Shown here: piece by piece, positions 19,169-28,563 of the stretch | How positions within the stretch are numbered: the first letter of the stretch is position 1 | Layout: the number at the start of each line of letters is the position of its first letter | Source: an uncultured Gemmatimonadota bacterium | Lineage (GTDB): Bacteria > Gemmatimonadota > Gemmatimonadetes > Palauibacterales > Palauibacteraceae | DNA length: 43,995 nt | Direction: 5' to 3' | NCBI GenBank assembly: GCA_913043255.1 | Contig: CAJWLK010000014.1 | Location: 1-43,995 of the forward strand | Notes under the pieces: model-generated | The model's input: only the letters and a program-made list of their open reading frames with translations | Told to the model about the DNA's origin: nothing | The model's database searches: none | Translations under genes and position numbers: made by a program

Positions 19169-19744
19169 ATGAGTTTGATTAATGGGAAACCGAGACTTCG
19201 CACGCACTATGAGGAGATTGTGCGGCCAAAGCTGACCGAATTTTTTGGTTTTGAGAATCCACACCAGATACCACAACTTGAGAAGATTGTTGTGAACGTC
19301 GGACTTGGTGAAGGGAAGGACAATCCAAAACTAATTGAGTCTGCCGCTAACGAATTGGCCGTAATTACAGGCCAAAAACCGGTGATTACTAAGGCACGGC
19401 AGTCGATCTCAAACTTTGGTCTCCGTGAGGGGATGCCAATTGGGGCTATGGTCACACTACGTGGGCCGCGTATGTATGAGTTCTTAGATCGCTTTATTAG
19501 TACAGCGGTGCCACGTGTTCGTGACTTTCGCGGCTTTAATAGTCGAGGGTTTGACGGCCGAGGAAATTACACTATAGGGATCAAGGAACAGATGGTATTC
19601 GCAGAGATCAATTACGACGATATTGCTAAAATCCACGGGCTCAACGTTACGTTTGTCACGAGCACCTCTCACGATGATGAAGCATTGGCTTTGTTGCGGG
19701 AGTTGGGGTTGCCGTTTCGTGATGAAACCCCTGTAGTTGTGTAA
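19169..19744 (+). CDS. rplE: 50S ribosomal protein L5
   Basis: 191 aa, slightly longer than the usual 180. It binds 5S rRNA and contacts S13 in bridge B1b. Conserved blocks are LEKIVVNVGLGEG (about residues 37-49), TGQKPVITKARQSISNFGLREG, and the RDFRGFNSRGFDGRGNYTIGI segment. ATG 19169 was chosen as the only well-placed start. The GAGGG ahead of it is somewhat distant. Confidence 0.97.
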   Translation: MSLINGKPRLRTHYEEIVRPKLTEFFGFENPHQIPQLEKIVVNVGLGEGKDNPKLIESAANELAVITGQKPVITKARQSISNFGLREGMPIGAMVTLRGPRMYEFLDRFISTAVPRVRDFRGFNSRGFDGRGNYTIGIKEQMVFAEINYDDIAKIHGLNVTFVTSTSHDDEALALLRELGLPFRDETPVVV

Positions 19745-19810
19745 CGGAACCTGTGAAATTCAGTATAAGTGTCGTGCAACCTCAGTAGAAGTTCGACTAT
19801 AGGAATCGTC

Positions 19811-19996
19811 ATGGCGAAAACATCGCTAATCGAAAAAGCGAACCGAAAACCTAAGTTTAGCTCCCGCACCGTGCGGCGTTGTAACCGATGCGGAAGATCG
19901 AGAGCTTATATACGAAAATTTGGTCTATGCCGGATTTGTTTCCGCCAGCAGGCGCTGCGTGGAGAGATTCCAGGTGTCCGAAAGGCGAGCTGGTAA
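19811..19996 (+). CDS. rpsN: 30S ribosomal protein S14, zinc-binding type Z
   Basis: 61 aa from ATG 19811, with AGGA six bases upstream; an upstream start at 19769 lacks family support. This is the short zinc-dependent S14 with CNRCGR and CRICFR, two CxxC pairs, ending in the normal IPGVRKASW. It acts in 30S head assembly. Two bases separate its stop from the rpsH start. Confidence 0.97.
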   Translation: MAKTSLIEKANRKPKFSSRTVRRCNRCGRSRAYIRKFGLCRICFRQQALRGEIPGVRKASW

Positions 19997-19997
19997 G

Positions 19998-20396
19998 ATG
20001 AGCATGACCGACCCAATTGCCGACATGCTCACCCGGATCCGTAACGCGGGGCAGGCTGGGCATCGACGCGTAGACATTCCGCCATCAAAGATCAAGGTCG
20101 AAATTGCTCGGATCTTGGAAGAAAACCATTTTATCCTTGGCTACAAAGTGCTTGACGATGGAGCGCATGGTCGACTTCGAGTATATATGAAGTATACGTC
20201 GGACGACCGGCCGGTCATTCGTGTATTGGAACGCGTCTCGAAACCAGGATTGCGCAAATATGTTGACTATGCCTCAGCTCCCAAGGTTAGGGTTGGGATG
20301 GGGATATCAATTTTGTCTACGTCAATGGGCTTGATCACCGACCGTGATGCACGAAGGCTTCGTGTGGGTGGTGAGGTTATCGCAAAGGTTTATTAA
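19998..20396 (+). CDS. rpsH: 30S ribosomal protein S8
   Basis: 132 aa from ATG 19998, giving the family start MSMTDPIADMLTRIRNA. A longer frame from 19920 overlaps rpsN and is rejected. S8 binds 16S helix 21 and in E. coli represses the spc operon. The C-terminal ISILSTSMGLITDRDARR block is typical of the RNA-binding site. Closely spaced after rpsN. Confidence 0.97.
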   Translation: MSMTDPIADMLTRIRNAGQAGHRRVDIPPSKIKVEIARILEENHFILGYKVLDDGAHGRLRVYMKYTSDDRPVIRVLERVSKPGLRKYVDYASAPKVRVGMGISILSTSMGLITDRDARRLRVGGEVIAKVY

Positions 20397-20437
20397 CACG
20401 CACGCAAAACAGGTGTGACCGCCAGGAGGTAAAGAGC

Positions 20438-20980
20438 GTGTCGAGAGTTGGAAGACTTCCGATCCCGGTGCCGGATGGTATTGAGGTGAGGATCAACGGA
20501 GCAGAAGTGTCCATAAAAGGGCCGAAGGGCGAGCTTGAGCGTTCGTTTGATCCTGATATGCAGGTTAGTCTGGCTGACGGATTGATCAGCGTCAGTCGAC
20601 CAACGGATGAGGCAAGGCATCGTTCTCTTCATGGACTGACGCGCACCCTTATTGCAAACATGGTAGAGGGTGTTTCTCAAGGTTATGAGAAGCAATTGGA
20701 AATCCATGGTGTAGGATATCGAGCCAAGAAAAAAGGCAAGACTCTCGTGTTGACCGTCGGGTTTAGTCACCCCGTTGAGATGGAGCCTCCTCAGGGGGTT
20801 GAGTTTAGTCTTGACTCTCCAACGGCAATCAAGGTGGAGGGCATCGATAAAGAAAAAGTTGGCCAGATGGCGGCTGAGATCCGAAAAGTCCGACCACCTG
20901 AGCCATATAAGGGGAAGGGAATTCGATACGTAGGCGAACACGTCCGGCGTAAGGCGGGCAAAGCTACAGTTACTGCCTGA
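20438..20980 (+). CDS. rplF: 50S ribosomal protein L6
   Basis: 180 aa from GTG 20438, with a near-perfect Shine-Dalgarno AGGAGGT at 20424-20430. It contacts the sarcin-ricin loop and factor-binding site. Starts MSRVGRLPIPVPDGIEV; VSIKGPKGELERSF and the C-terminal IRKVRPPEPYKGKGIRY motif are clear. Confidence 0.98.
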   Translation: MSRVGRLPIPVPDGIEVRINGAEVSIKGPKGELERSFDPDMQVSLADGLISVSRPTDEARHRSLHGLTRTLIANMVEGVSQGYEKQLEIHGVGYRAKKKGKTLVLTVGFSHPVEMEPPQGVEFSLDSPTAIKVEGIDKEKVGQMAAEIRKVRPPEPYKGKGIRYVGEHVRRKAGKATVTA

Positions 20981-21019
20981 TTTGTCAGGCATGCGAGATA
21001 CATTGGCCAAATCGAAATC

Positions 21020-21391
21020 ATGAAGAACAGCGCAAAAGAACGACGACATCTTCGACAGCGTCGTCATAAGAGAATCAAGAAGAAGGTTCGTGGAACCGCG
21101 AAGCGGCCTCGACTTGTAGTCTTTCGGAGTCTGAAACACTTGGATGGGCAAGTGGTAGATGACGATAAGGGGATGACGCTAGCCGGTGCTTCTACGCGGT
21201 CCGGCGGATCAGGCGATGCCAACGATCGCACGGGTAAGGTGGCAGCATCATATGTGGCCGGGGTTCGATTGGCCGATCAAGCGATGCAAGCGGGTGTCAC
21301 AGATGTTGTCTTTGATCGTGGAGGATACCCCTATCACGGTCGAGTGAAAGCTTTCGCCGAAGGTGCCCGTAAGGGTGGCCTCCGCTTCTGA
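21020..21391 (+). CDS. rplR: 50S ribosomal protein L18
   Basis: 123 aa, normal. Brings 5S rRNA to the large subunit with L5. A very basic N-terminus (about residues 1-30) is followed by [20 protein letters not shown] and the C-terminal [28 protein letters not shown] 21020 has only a weak Shine-Dalgarno. Confidence 0.97.
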   Translation: MKNSAKERRHLRQRRHKRIKKKVRGTAKRPRLVVFRSLKHLDGQVVDDDKGMTLAGASTRSGGSGDANDRTGKVAASYVAGVRLADQAMQAGVTDVVFDRGGYPYHGRVKAFAEGARKGGLRF

Positions 21392-21402
21392 CGAGAGGAT
21401 AC

Positions 21403-21927
21403 ATGGCAAGAAGAAGAGGAAAGCGACGAGATGAAGGTGACAACTTTAAGGAGAACGTGATCTATATCAATCGCGTCTCAAAGGTTGTTAAAGGCGGGCG
21501 ACGCTTCTCATTCACAGCACTCGTGGCTGTTGGAGATGGGCAGGGTCGTGTGGGTATAGCACTTGGTAAGGCGAACGAGGTTGCCGAAGCCATCCGCAAA
21601 GGGTTTGAGCAGGCTCGTAGCGCAATGGTTGATGTGTCAATCGTTAATGGGACAATCCCACACGAAATTCTCGGGAGGCATGGCGCAGGGCGAGTATTAT
21701 TGAAGCCGGCGGGTCCTGGAACAGGTGTGATTGCGGGCGGGCCGGTTCGAGCTGTTCTCGAGTGTGCGGGAGTGCAAGACATCCTCACCAAAAGTCTCGG
21801 CACTAACAATCCACTCAACATTGTACGAGCGACGATGAGTGGACTTCTAGATCTTGTAACACCGGAACAAGTGGCTGCGGAACGAGGTGTGGACGTTTCC
21901 ACGATAAGAGAGGCCATGAGTGGCTGA
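21403..21927 (+). CDS. rpsE: 30S ribosomal protein S5
   Basis: 174 aa, normal. Forms part of the mRNA entry channel and affects decoding fidelity. [21 protein letters not shown] opens the double-stranded-RNA-binding-like domain (about residues 14-34), and [20 protein letters not shown] is in the C-terminal domain. ATG 21403 has GAGAGGA upstream. Overlaps rpmD by 8 nt. Confidence 0.98.
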   Translation: MARRRGKRRDEGDNFKENVIYINRVSKVVKGGRRFSFTALVAVGDGQGRVGIALGKANEVAEAIRKGFEQARSAMVDVSIVNGTIPHEILGRHGAGRVLLKPAGPGTGVIAGGPVRAVLECAGVQDILTKSLGTNNPLNIVRATMSGLLDLVTPEQVAAERGVDVSTIREAMSG

Positions 21928-22105
21928 CCAACTTAAGATTAAACAGGTGAAGAGTGGCCTGGGTGCAAAACGGAAGCAACGAGATACGCTTCGCGCACTC
22001 GGGCTTAAACACCACCAGGATCAAGTTGTACAAGTGGATAACCCTGCCATCCGCGGAATGATCCATGCCGTTCAGCACTTGGTCGATGTGGAAGAGGTGA
22101 GCTGA
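21920..22105 (+). CDS. rpmD: 50S ribosomal protein L30
   Basis: 61 aa from GTG 21920, overlapping rpsE by 8 nt. [25 protein letters not shown] and the following [17 protein letters not shown] are the complete small L30 fold. Present in normal spc position between rpsE and rplO. L30 is missing in several phyla, so its presence is a modest taxonomic hint. Confidence 0.95.
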   Translation: MADQLKIKQVKSGLGAKRKQRDTLRALGLKHHQDQVVQVDNPAIRGMIHAVQHLVDVEEVS

Positions 22106-22107
22106 CG

Positions 22108-22566
22108 ATGGCAGAACAAAAGCGCATCGGGCTCAACAACTTGTCACCTCCTAAAGGGTCTAAGTCCGCCGCCAAGCGACGAGGGCGAGGACATGGGTCT
22201 GGACTGGGGAAAACGTCAGGTCGAGGCCACAAGGGACAGAAATCACGAAGTGGCGCGACGAGCCCTGCATGGTTTGAGGGGGGGCAGATGCCACTATATC
22301 GGCGGACGCCTAAACGTGGTTTTACACCATATCGCCGAAAGAAATGGAGCATCGTGAACCTGGCGGACTTTGCACGAATCACTGGGACGGATGTCAACCC
22401 GGACACGCTCTTTGAGAGTGGACTGATCCGGAGTGTTAATGGTCCAGTTAAAATTCTCGGTGAGGGCGAAGTCGATCGTGCGGTAACCGTTAACGCTCAC
22501 GCTTTTAGTGAAACAGCGCGCGAGAAAATTGAAGCTGCTGGCGGCACAGCACAGGTGATCGAGTAG
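22108..22566 (+). CDS. rplO: 50S ribosomal protein L15
   Basis: 152 aa, normal. Late-assembly large-subunit protein. [22 protein letters not shown], the glycine/arginine-rich [20 protein letters not shown], and the C-terminal [20 protein letters not shown] region match the family in order. Starts at ATG 22108, two bases after rpmD. Confidence 0.97.
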   Translation: MAEQKRIGLNNLSPPKGSKSAAKRRGRGHGSGLGKTSGRGHKGQKSRSGATSPAWFEGGQMPLYRRTPKRGFTPYRRKKWSIVNLADFARITGTDVNPDTLFESGLIRSVNGPVKILGEGEVDRAVTVNAHAFSETAREKIEAAGGTAQVIE

Positions 22567-22569
22567 CCG

Positions 22570-23928
22570 ATGGCGAACGGCCAGAGTGCAGCGGCGGCGG
22601 CCGCAAACATTTTCAAGGTTCCAGAGCTCAAGGAAAAGATTCTTTTCACTTTGCTCTGTCTCGCGATCTATCGCTTAGGATCGCACATCACGACCCCCGG
22701 GGTTGATGTCGTCGCCTTACAAACGCTGGCAGGTCAGCTTCAAGGGACGATCTTCGGAATCTATGACTTATTCGTTGGCGGTGGTCTCCAGCGGGCGACT
22801 ATCCTGGCACTTGGCATTATGCCGTATATTTCTGCTAGCATCCTCTTCCAGTTACTTGCCACAGTGGTCCCGACTGTTGAAAAGCTCCAAAAAGAAGGAG
22901 AAGAAGGTCGGCGAAAACTCACTCAGTGGACGCGCTATACGACGGTTGTTCTCTGTATCGGACAAGCATATACGTACGCACTGTTTCTAGAGTCACAACC
23001 AGGTGCCGTACTCTATCCGGGCTTGGGTTTCCGGCTTTTGACCGTTCTTATGCTTTCCACGGGTGGTATCTTTGTGATGTGGCTGGGTGAGCAGATTACG
23101 GAGCGGGGAGTCGGGAATGGGATGTCGCTCTTGATCTTCTTTTCCATCCTGCAAGGTTTCCCTGGAGCGGTAATTAATACGTACGAACTCTTCCGGGTCG
23201 GTGGGATTTCGCTTTTCCGTTTAGCCGCCCTCTGTGTCACGCTGGTTCTTGTGATGGCAGCGGTGGTTGTACTAACGATGGCAGCCCGGAAAATACCAGT
23301 CCAGATACCTAGGAAGGTTGTGGGGCGAGGCAGAATAAGAGAAGGGCAGCGTTCGTTCATTCCGCTCCGCGTTAATTCGGCAGGCGTGATGCCGATAATC
23401 TTCGCGCAGGCGATCATCATCATACCAGGGACTCTGGCGGCATTCACCGGAAATCCTGGGCCTGGATCTACTGGAGTCCGGGGTTTCTTCTATGACCTAA
23501 GTCAGCTTTTTCAGGTTGGGACGCCTTGGTACTACATAACCTACGTTGTTCTGATCGTATACTTCACGTACTTCTACACATCGATCATCTTCAACCCGGT
23601 CGATTTGTCTGAAAACCTGAAGCGTCAGGGCGGATTCATTCCTGGTGTCAAACCGGGGGCGAAAACGGCGGACTACATTGATCATGTGCTTACCCGCATC
23701 ACGCTGCCTGGCTCTGTTTACCTCGCTTTGATTGCGGTCCTACCATTCGCAATCTTCGCAATGTTCGATTTACAGACTTTCTTTTTCGGTGGCACTTCGC
23801 TCCTGATTGTCGTAGGTGTTGCTCTCGATACAGTGCAACAGATGCAGCAACATCTACTGCTGCGACAGTACGAAGGCTTTATGAAAAAAGGGCGAGTCAA
23901 ATCTCGAGGTAAGCAGAAGTACATGTGA
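22570..23928 (+). CDS. secY: Preprotein translocase subunit SecY
   Basis: 452 aa, ten predicted membrane helices. Central pore of the Sec translocon in the inner membrane. Helix 2/plug region GIYDLFVGGGLQRATILALGI, the QWTRYTTVVL segment, the EQITERGVGNGMSLLIF loop, and the cytosolic loop with PLRVNSAGVMPIIFA and FNPVDLSENLKRQGGFIPG are all present. It follows rplO after three bases, as in most spc operons. The partner SecA is encoded at 38143. Confidence 0.98.
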   Translation: MANGQSAAAAAANIFKVPELKEKILFTLLCLAIYRLGSHITTPGVDVVALQTLAGQLQGTIFGIYDLFVGGGLQRATILALGIMPYISASILFQLLATVVPTVEKLQKEGEEGRRKLTQWTRYTTVVLCIGQAYTYALFLESQPGAVLYPGLGFRLLTVLMLSTGGIFVMWLGEQITERGVGNGMSLLIFFSILQGFPGAVINTYELFRVGGISLFRLAALCVTLVLVMAAVVVLTMAARKIPVQIPRKVVGRGRIREGQRSFIPLRVNSAGVMPIIFAQAIIIIPGTLAAFTGNPGPGSTGVRGFFYDLSQLFQVGTPWYYITYVVLIVYFTYFYTSIIFNPVDLSENLKRQGGFIPGVKPGAKTADYIDHVLTRITLPGSVYLALIAVLPFAIFAMFDLQTFFFGGTSLLIVVGVALDTVQQMQQHLLLRQYEGFMKKGRVKSRGKQKYM

Positions 23929-23953
23929 TGGTTGTTGACGAACGACTCTTTCA

Positions 23954-24607
23954 GTGAGGCTCATCCTCATGGGCCCGCCGGGTGCAGGTAAGGGAACGCA
24001 GGGAGAGCGGCTTGCCGCGTGGTTGGAGGTTCCGTCACTGGCCACCGGCGACATGATTCGCATGGCACTCAAGGAAGCCACACCTATGGGGGAGAGGGTC
24101 CGCATTTTCTACGAGGCCGGTGACCTCGCCCCTGATGACGTTGTTTTGGGGTTGATCGCGGAAGCATTAGATCGTCAAGAGAATGCAGGGGGATTTTTGC
24201 TCGACGGGTTTCCACGTACCGTTGCGCAGGCAGATGGGCTCGCTGTGCTACTATCTCAACGAAATCAACGATTAGATGCGGTTTTGTCGCTCGAGGTTAC
24301 GGATGAGGAGCTTGTAGATCGCATCTCAGGTCGGCGCGTCTGCGAGAGGTGCAATCATGTGACCCACGTTCGAAAAGTTGGGAGTGTACTAGAATGCCCT
24401 GACTGTGAGGGGCAACTTGTTCAGCGGTCCGACGACGAAACTGCGACAGTCCGCAATCGACTCGCGGTCTATCGAGAAAAAACACAACCACTGCAGGAAT
24501 ACTATGCGAAAGATGCCGTTGGCTTGACGGCTGTCGATGGTATGGGGTCTATCGATGAGATTCAAGAACGGTTACTCGCGGCCCTCCGTGATTTGAGGGT
24601 GAATTAA
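23954..24607 (+). CDS. adk: Adenylate kinase with zinc-binding lid
   Basis: 217 aa from GTG 23954, which gives MRLILMGPPGAGKGTQ with the P-loop at 7-16. No clear Shine-Dalgarno. Interconverts ATP+AMP and 2 ADP. The NMP-binding DGFPRT motif is present, and the long lid holds two CxxC pairs (CERC and CPDC), the structural zinc site seen in Gram-positive and many other adenylate kinases. Lies after secY as in many bacteria; its TAA overlaps the map ATG by one base. Confidence 0.97.
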   Translation: MRLILMGPPGAGKGTQGERLAAWLEVPSLATGDMIRMALKEATPMGERVRIFYEAGDLAPDDVVLGLIAEALDRQENAGGFLLDGFPRTVAQADGLAVLLSQRNQRLDAVLSLEVTDEELVDRISGRRVCERCNHVTHVRKVGSVLECPDCEGQLVQRSDDETATVRNRLAVYREKTQPLQEYYAKDAVGLTAVDGMGSIDEIQERLLAALRDLRVN

Positions 24608-25386
24608 TGATTCGGCTGAAGTCTGTAATGCAGATCGAGGGAATTGCTGCCGCGGGCTCGATTGTAGCAGAAGTACTTGAAATGGTTTCTGAGGCAGCTT
24701 CCCCGGGAGTATCTACCGGCGACTTGGATGAGATGGCCGAAGGTTTGATTCGTGGCCACCTTGGTGCTACACCTGCATTTAAGGGTTTGTACGGGTTCCC
24801 GGGGACACTCTGCACAAGCGTAAATGACGAAATCGTTCATGGGATTCCTTCGTTCGATCGCGAGCTGATGACTGGAGACATTGTGAGCGTAGACTGCGGG
24901 GTGCAGCTAGACGGACTCTTTGCGGATGCGGCGGTGACAATCCCAGTAGGAAAAATAACGCAAAACGCACAGCGACTGCTTGACATTACAAAATCATCGT
25001 TAGATATCGGCGTGGCTGCAGCGAGATCAGGGTCTCAACTCGGAGATCTTGGTTTTGCGATTCAAACGCATATTGAGTCTGCAGGCTATAGCGTGATCCG
25101 GGAACTTGTGGGGCATGGAGTAGGCGAGGGCGTACATGAAGAACCTCAAGTGCCTAATTTCGGAACCCCTGGCTATGGTGTTCGAATGGAGCCTGGACTG
25201 GTGATTGCTATAGAACCAATGGTAAACGAGGGTGGGCGGTCGATTCGTACACTTGATGATGAGTGGACTGTGGTAACTGCGGATGGGACATTATCCGCTC
25301 ATTTTGAACATACCGTTGCTGTAACCCCAGAAGGTCCGCGAGTATTAACAGGCGTACACAGTCTGACCCCGGCTAGGGAGAGCTGA
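24607..25386 (+). CDS. map: Methionine aminopeptidase, type I
   Basis: 259 aa. Removes the initiator methionine from nascent proteins. The five metal ligands are all visible in order: the Asp pair in [17 protein letters not shown], His in [15 protein letters not shown], Glu in [10 protein letters not shown], and Glu in [10 protein letters not shown]. Length is typical of type Ia enzymes without an N-terminal zinc finger. The start is coupled to adk by a TAATG overlap. Confidence 0.97.
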   Translation: MIRLKSVMQIEGIAAAGSIVAEVLEMVSEAASPGVSTGDLDEMAEGLIRGHLGATPAFKGLYGFPGTLCTSVNDEIVHGIPSFDRELMTGDIVSVDCGVQLDGLFADAAVTIPVGKITQNAQRLLDITKSSLDIGVAAARSGSQLGDLGFAIQTHIESAGYSVIRELVGHGVGEGVHEEPQVPNFGTPGYGVRMEPGLVIAIEPMVNEGGRSIRTLDDEWTVVTADGTLSAHFEHTVAVTPEGPRVLTGVHSLTPARES

Positions 25387-25387
25387 T

Positions 25388-25606
25388 TTGGCGAAGGAAG
25401 AGCCGATCCAAATGACTGGGGAGGTCGCTGAGGCACTCCCTAACGCAATGTTTCGTGTACTATTGGAGAATGGACATGAAATTGTGTGCCATGTCTCTGG
25501 TAAGATTCGAATGCACTATATCCGAATTCTTCCAGGGGATAAAGTCTCCGTCGATTTGTCGCCGTACGACCTTACCAAGGGCCGTATTACGTACCGATAC
25601 AAATAA
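25388..25606 (+). CDS. infA: Translation initiation factor IF-1
   Basis: 72 aa, the family length, from TTG 25388 with GGGAG seven bases upstream. OB-fold protein that occupies the 30S A site during initiation. [44 protein letters not shown] and the ending KGRITYRYK are characteristic. The rare TTG start on an abundant factor is noteworthy but not unprecedented. Confidence 0.97.
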   Translation: MAKEEPIQMTGEVAEALPNAMFRVLLENGHEIVCHVSGKIRMHYIRILPGDKVSVDLSPYDLTKGRITYRYK

Positions 25607-25799
25607 TCTGGGATTCGTCCCCAACCCGGGGCTAGTCGCGATTTCGTTGTTTTGCTATATGAAAAGTGATACATTTACGGGCTTGCATTGAATCGCTGCG
25701 TACGATGGAGATCCTCCAAACTGCGGGGCGTTTAAATACGACTAGGCACATTGCCACACGTAAGGAATAGCGCGACTTCGGTTGCGGGAAGAGGTCATG
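25607..25799 (+). other. 193-nt gap between infA and rpmJ
   Basis: No gene is seen. A weak promoter-like pair, TTGTTT at 25647-25652 and TACATT at 25670-25675 with 17-bp spacing, could give an extra start for the alpha-operon genes. A short GGAG-atc-CTCC dyad lies near 25707. In E. coli the alpha-operon leader upstream of rpsM is the S4 repressor target, so regulation here is possible but unproven. The last bases, AGAGG at 25790-25794, form the rpmJ Shine-Dalgarno. Confidence 0.4.
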
Positions 25800-25916
25800 A
25801 TGAAGGTTCGTTCGAGTGTAAAGCGAATCTGTGAACACTGTAAGATTGTCCGCCGGAGGGGTGTGGTGCGGGTGATTTGCAGTCGCGACCCCAAGCACAA
25901 ACAGCGGCAGGGTTAG
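25800..25916 (+). CDS. rpmJ: 50S ribosomal protein L36, zinc-binding type
   Basis: 38 aa. [20 protein letters not shown] at the start and PKHKQRQG at the end are diagnostic. Zinc ligands are Cys 11, 14 and 27 and His 33. ATG 25800 is preferred over the adjacent in-frame ATG 25797 because AGAGG then sits five bases away. The stop is immediately followed by the rpsM ATG. Usual position between infA and rpsM. Confidence 0.97.
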   Translation: MKVRSSVKRICEHCKIVRRRGVVRVICSRDPKHKQRQG

Positions 25917-26297
25917 ATGGCACGTATAGCGGGAGTTGATCTTCCCCGGGAAAAGCGCATCGAGGTAGGGCTCACGTACATCTTCGGTATTGGTCATTCG
26001 TCAGCCAGGAATATCCTGACTGAAACAGGGGTAGATCCCGATATCAGAGTTCATGAACTCTCTGATGATGACGTAAACAAATTGAGGAAGGTCATCGAGA
26101 ACCACTATAAAGTTGAAGGTGCCCTCCGCACCGAAAACTCGATGAATGTCAAACGACTAATGGATATTGGCTGCTACCGCGGTTTGCGTCATAGGCGTGG
26201 ATTGCCGGTCCGAGGCCAACGAACACACACAAATGCTCGAACGCGAAAAGGTCCACGGCGAGCTGTCGCGGGCAAAAAGAAAGCTCCTCGAAAATAG
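25917..26297 (+). CDS. rpsM: 30S ribosomal protein S13
   Basis: 126 aa, normal. Head protein that bridges to L5 and contacts P-site tRNA through its C-terminal tail. [20 protein letters not shown], the helix-hairpin-helix [13 protein letters not shown], and C-terminal [20 protein letters not shown] are diagnostic. The ATG directly abuts the rpmJ stop, so the two are likely co-translated. Confidence 0.98.
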   Translation: MARIAGVDLPREKRIEVGLTYIFGIGHSSARNILTETGVDPDIRVHELSDDDVNKLRKVIENHYKVEGALRTENSMNVKRLMDIGCYRGLRHRRGLPVRGQRTHTNARTRKGPRRAVAGKKKAPRK

Positions 26298-26311
26298 AAG
26301 CGGCTAGGCCT

Positions 26312-26330
26312 CTGAGGCACAGAGCCTCAG
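26312..26330 (+). promoter_or_regulatory. Perfect 7-bp hairpin between rpsM and rpsK
   Basis: CTGAGGC at 26312-26318 pairs exactly with GCCTCAG at 26324-26330 around a five-base loop, in the 84-nt gap between rpsM and rpsK. No T run follows, so it is not a simple terminator. It could be a partial attenuator, an mRNA stabiliser or a protein-binding site for S4 (encoded two genes on). Only the pairing is seen. Confidence 0.5.
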
Positions 26331-26381
26331 TGCTTGAGGTGTGTCGCAGCAGAATTACTTGAACGGAGAGACGCGTAGGTA

Positions 26382-26762
26382 ATGGTGAAGTCGGTTAGAC
26401 GAAAGAAACGTCAGGTCGATGCTGAGGGTGTCGCCCATATTAAGGCGACATTTAACAATACGATCATTACTGTCACTACGATGACAGGCGATGTCGTGGC
26501 TTGGGCTAGCGCTGGCAAAGCGGGGTTCAAGGGGTCTAAGAAATCAACCCCGTTCGCGGCGACAATTGCAGCGGAGACGGTCGGTCGTGAGGCAGTTGGG
26601 ATGGGTATGCGCCGTGTCCATGTGGAAGTGAAAGGCCCGGGGTCAGGACGTGAGTCGGCCATCCAAGCGTTACAGGCAGCAGGGCTCACAATCCGTTCTA
26701 TAAAGGATGTTACGCCAATTCCGCATAATGGTTGTCGCCCGCCCAAGAAGCGGAGGGTCTGA
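26382..26762 (+). CDS. rpsK: 30S ribosomal protein S11
   Basis: 126 aa, normal. Platform protein at the E-site mRNA path. [20 protein letters not shown] (about residues 18-37), [13 protein letters not shown] and C-terminal [18 protein letters not shown] are diagnostic. The Asn-Gly in HNGCRPP is the site that forms isoaspartate in E. coli S11. Stop overlaps the rpsD ATG by one base. Confidence 0.98.
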   Translation: MVKSVRRKKRQVDAEGVAHIKATFNNTIITVTTMTGDVVAWASAGKAGFKGSKKSTPFAATIAAETVGREAVGMGMRRVHVEVKGPGSGRESAIQALQAAGLTIRSIKDVTPIPHNGCRPPKKRRV

Positions 26763-27394
26763 TGTCTCGATACACTGGACCAGTATGTCGGCTGTGTCGA
26801 CGAGAAGGCGAGAAATTGTTTCTGAAAGGTAAGCGCTGCTTTACCGAAAAATGTGCCATAGAACGCAAGGCGCATCCGCCGGGACAGCATGGAACGGGCC
26901 GCCGCCGCCGCCGCCAATCTGAGTACGCGGTCCAGCTTCGTGAGAAGCAAAAGGTGAAACGTATATATGGGATGGCCGAGAAACAGTTCCGTGCCTTGTT
27001 TGTGAAAGCAGCTCGCGTTCCTGGGGTGACGGGTGAGAACCTATTGGTCGCATTAGAGAGCCGTCTTGATAACATCGTGTATCGGCTTGGTTTCGCGCCT
27101 TCTCGTAAGGCAGCACGACAATTAATTCGCCACAGGCACGTGCGTGTGGATGGACACATGCTCGACGTCCCTAGTTATGTAGTTACGCCTGGAGCGGAGG
27201 TGTCGGTCGCCCCCCATGCACGTGGGCTTCCAGTTGTGAAAGAAGCGATTGAGGACCGAAAGTCTCGAGACCAGCTGTCATGGCTCGGCGTGGACTACGA
27301 TACTGCAACTGGGCGTATGCTCGAACGTCCATCAAGAGCAGATATTCCTCTCGCAGTAGAGGAACAATTGATCGTAGAGTTGTACAGTAAGTAG
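26762..27394 (+). CDS. rpsD: 30S ribosomal protein S4, zinc-binding type
   Basis: 210 aa from ATG 26762, sharing one base with the rpsK stop (an upstream frame start at 26732 is inside rpsK). Primary 16S rRNA binder and alpha-operon autorepressor in E. coli. RYTGPVCRLCRREGEKLFLKG begins with a CxxC that pairs with two downstream cysteines (CFTEKC), the C+ zinc form. The S4 RNA-binding domain is LGFAPSRKAARQLIRHRHV (about residues 104-122). Confidence 0.97.
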   Translation: MSRYTGPVCRLCRREGEKLFLKGKRCFTEKCAIERKAHPPGQHGTGRRRRRQSEYAVQLREKQKVKRIYGMAEKQFRALFVKAARVPGVTGENLLVALESRLDNIVYRLGFAPSRKAARQLIRHRHVRVDGHMLDVPSYVVTPGAEVSVAPHARGLPVVKEAIEDRKSRDQLSWLGVDYDTATGRMLERPSRADIPLAVEEQLIVELYSK

Positions 27395-27462
27395 CTCGGA
27401 TTCAATTCAGACGTCGGTGGCGTCGAATCGGCACATATTATAAACCACGAGGTGGAATAGAT

Positions 27463-28563
27463 ATGACGGTGCAGGTTGATCTAGGCGGTTTGGTCCTGCC
27501 AGAAGCTATGGAGGAGCAGAAACGTTCAGTAGGAGGAGATGGTACGCGTGCCGTGTTCGTTCTACAGCCTCTTGAGCGTGGGTATGGTCACACGATCGGA
27601 AACTCGATACGGCGGATTCTACTCTCTTCGCTGCCCGGAGCCGCAGTATGGGCTGTTCGGGCTGACGGTGTTCAGCATGAACACCAGACGGTCGGTGGAG
27701 TGGCGGAGGATGTGCATCAGATTATCCAGAATCTCAAAAAGCTCGTTTTGGTGATGGATGAAGACGTGGATGAGGCGCAGTTGGAATTGTCTGCCCACAA
27801 GGCGGGTCCGGTGACGGCAAAAGCAATTAGCAAGAATGCGTCTGTGGATGTGGTGAACCCCGATCTCGTCTTATTCACACTGCAAGAGGATTTATCTGAA
27901 GACCGACCCCTTAATATGGAGCTATGGGTGAATCGAGGTCGCGGATTTCTCATGGCGGAGAGCCATGAGAAATCTGAAGATGCGGGAGAACAGCATGATC
28001 TGCCTGTAGGAACGATCTTGATTGATTCTGTATATAATCCGGTTACCCGAGCTAACTTCTCAGTGCGTGAGACTCGAGTGGGCCAAAGAACTGACTTTGA
28101 CCGACTTGAAGTTCACATTCACACAAATGGAGCTCTGGATCCAGCAGATGCAGTGGCGCAGGCTGCGGAGATCGCACGTCTTCACCTCTCATATTTCGTA
28201 CAGATGGGGACAGTTCCCGGGCTTCCTGAACCAGCTGATGCAGTAGGGGTTGGGAATGGTGCTGTGCCAGTGGATCCAAGTATGGTGGAGTTGCTCGAGC
28301 GCCCACTGGCCGAGTTCGGAGAGATCTCGGCTCGTTCGCGGAATACGCTTGAACGTCAGAATATAAGTACAATCGGTGATATCGTTGTGCGGTCTCGAGA
28401 TGAAATATTAGGGCTTGACAACTTCGGCGAAAAATCCCTTGAAGAGATTGCAGAAGTCCTTGGTAGAAACGGGCTTCACTTTGGTATGACATTTGAACAA
28501 GATGCAGAGGGGAACCTCTACGTAACCGAGTACCTAGCAGAAAACGGTGATGATGAGGCATAG
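27463..28563 (+). CDS. rpoA: DNA-directed RNA polymerase subunit alpha
   Basis: 366 aa, ATG 27463 with GAGGTGG at 27450-27456. The N-terminal domain, with [20 protein letters not shown] for dimerisation, spans about 1-260. A short linker precedes the C-terminal domain. In that domain Arg291, Asn294, Gly322, Lys324 and Ser325 align with E. coli R265, N268, G296, K298 and S299, the UP-element contacts, so promoter DNA recognition should be intact. Slightly longer than E. coli alpha because of the linker and an acidic tail. Its end overlaps rplQ by 11 nt. Confidence 0.98.
   Translation: MTVQVDLGGLVLPEAMEEQKRSVGGDGTRAVFVLQPLERGYGHTIGNSIRRILLSSLPGAAVWAVRADGVQHEHQTVGGVAEDVHQIIQNLKKLVLVMDEDVDEAQLELSAHKAGPVTAKAISKNASVDVVNPDLVLFTLQEDLSEDRPLNMELWVNRGRGFLMAESHEKSEDAGEQHDLPVGTILIDSVYNPVTRANFSVRETRVGQRTDFDRLEVHIHTNGALDPADAVAQAAEIARLHLSYFVQMGTVPGLPEPADAVGVGNGAVPVDPSMVELLERPLAEFGEISARSRNTLERQNISTIGDIVVRSRDEILGLDNFGEKSLEEIAEVLGRNGLHFGMTFEQDAEGNLYVTEYLAENGDDEA

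Noticed and set aside
20393..21151. Minus-strand open frame of 252 codons across rplF-rplR
   Set aside because: Lies opposite two well-supported ribosomal protein genes; low-complexity composition without recognisable domains.
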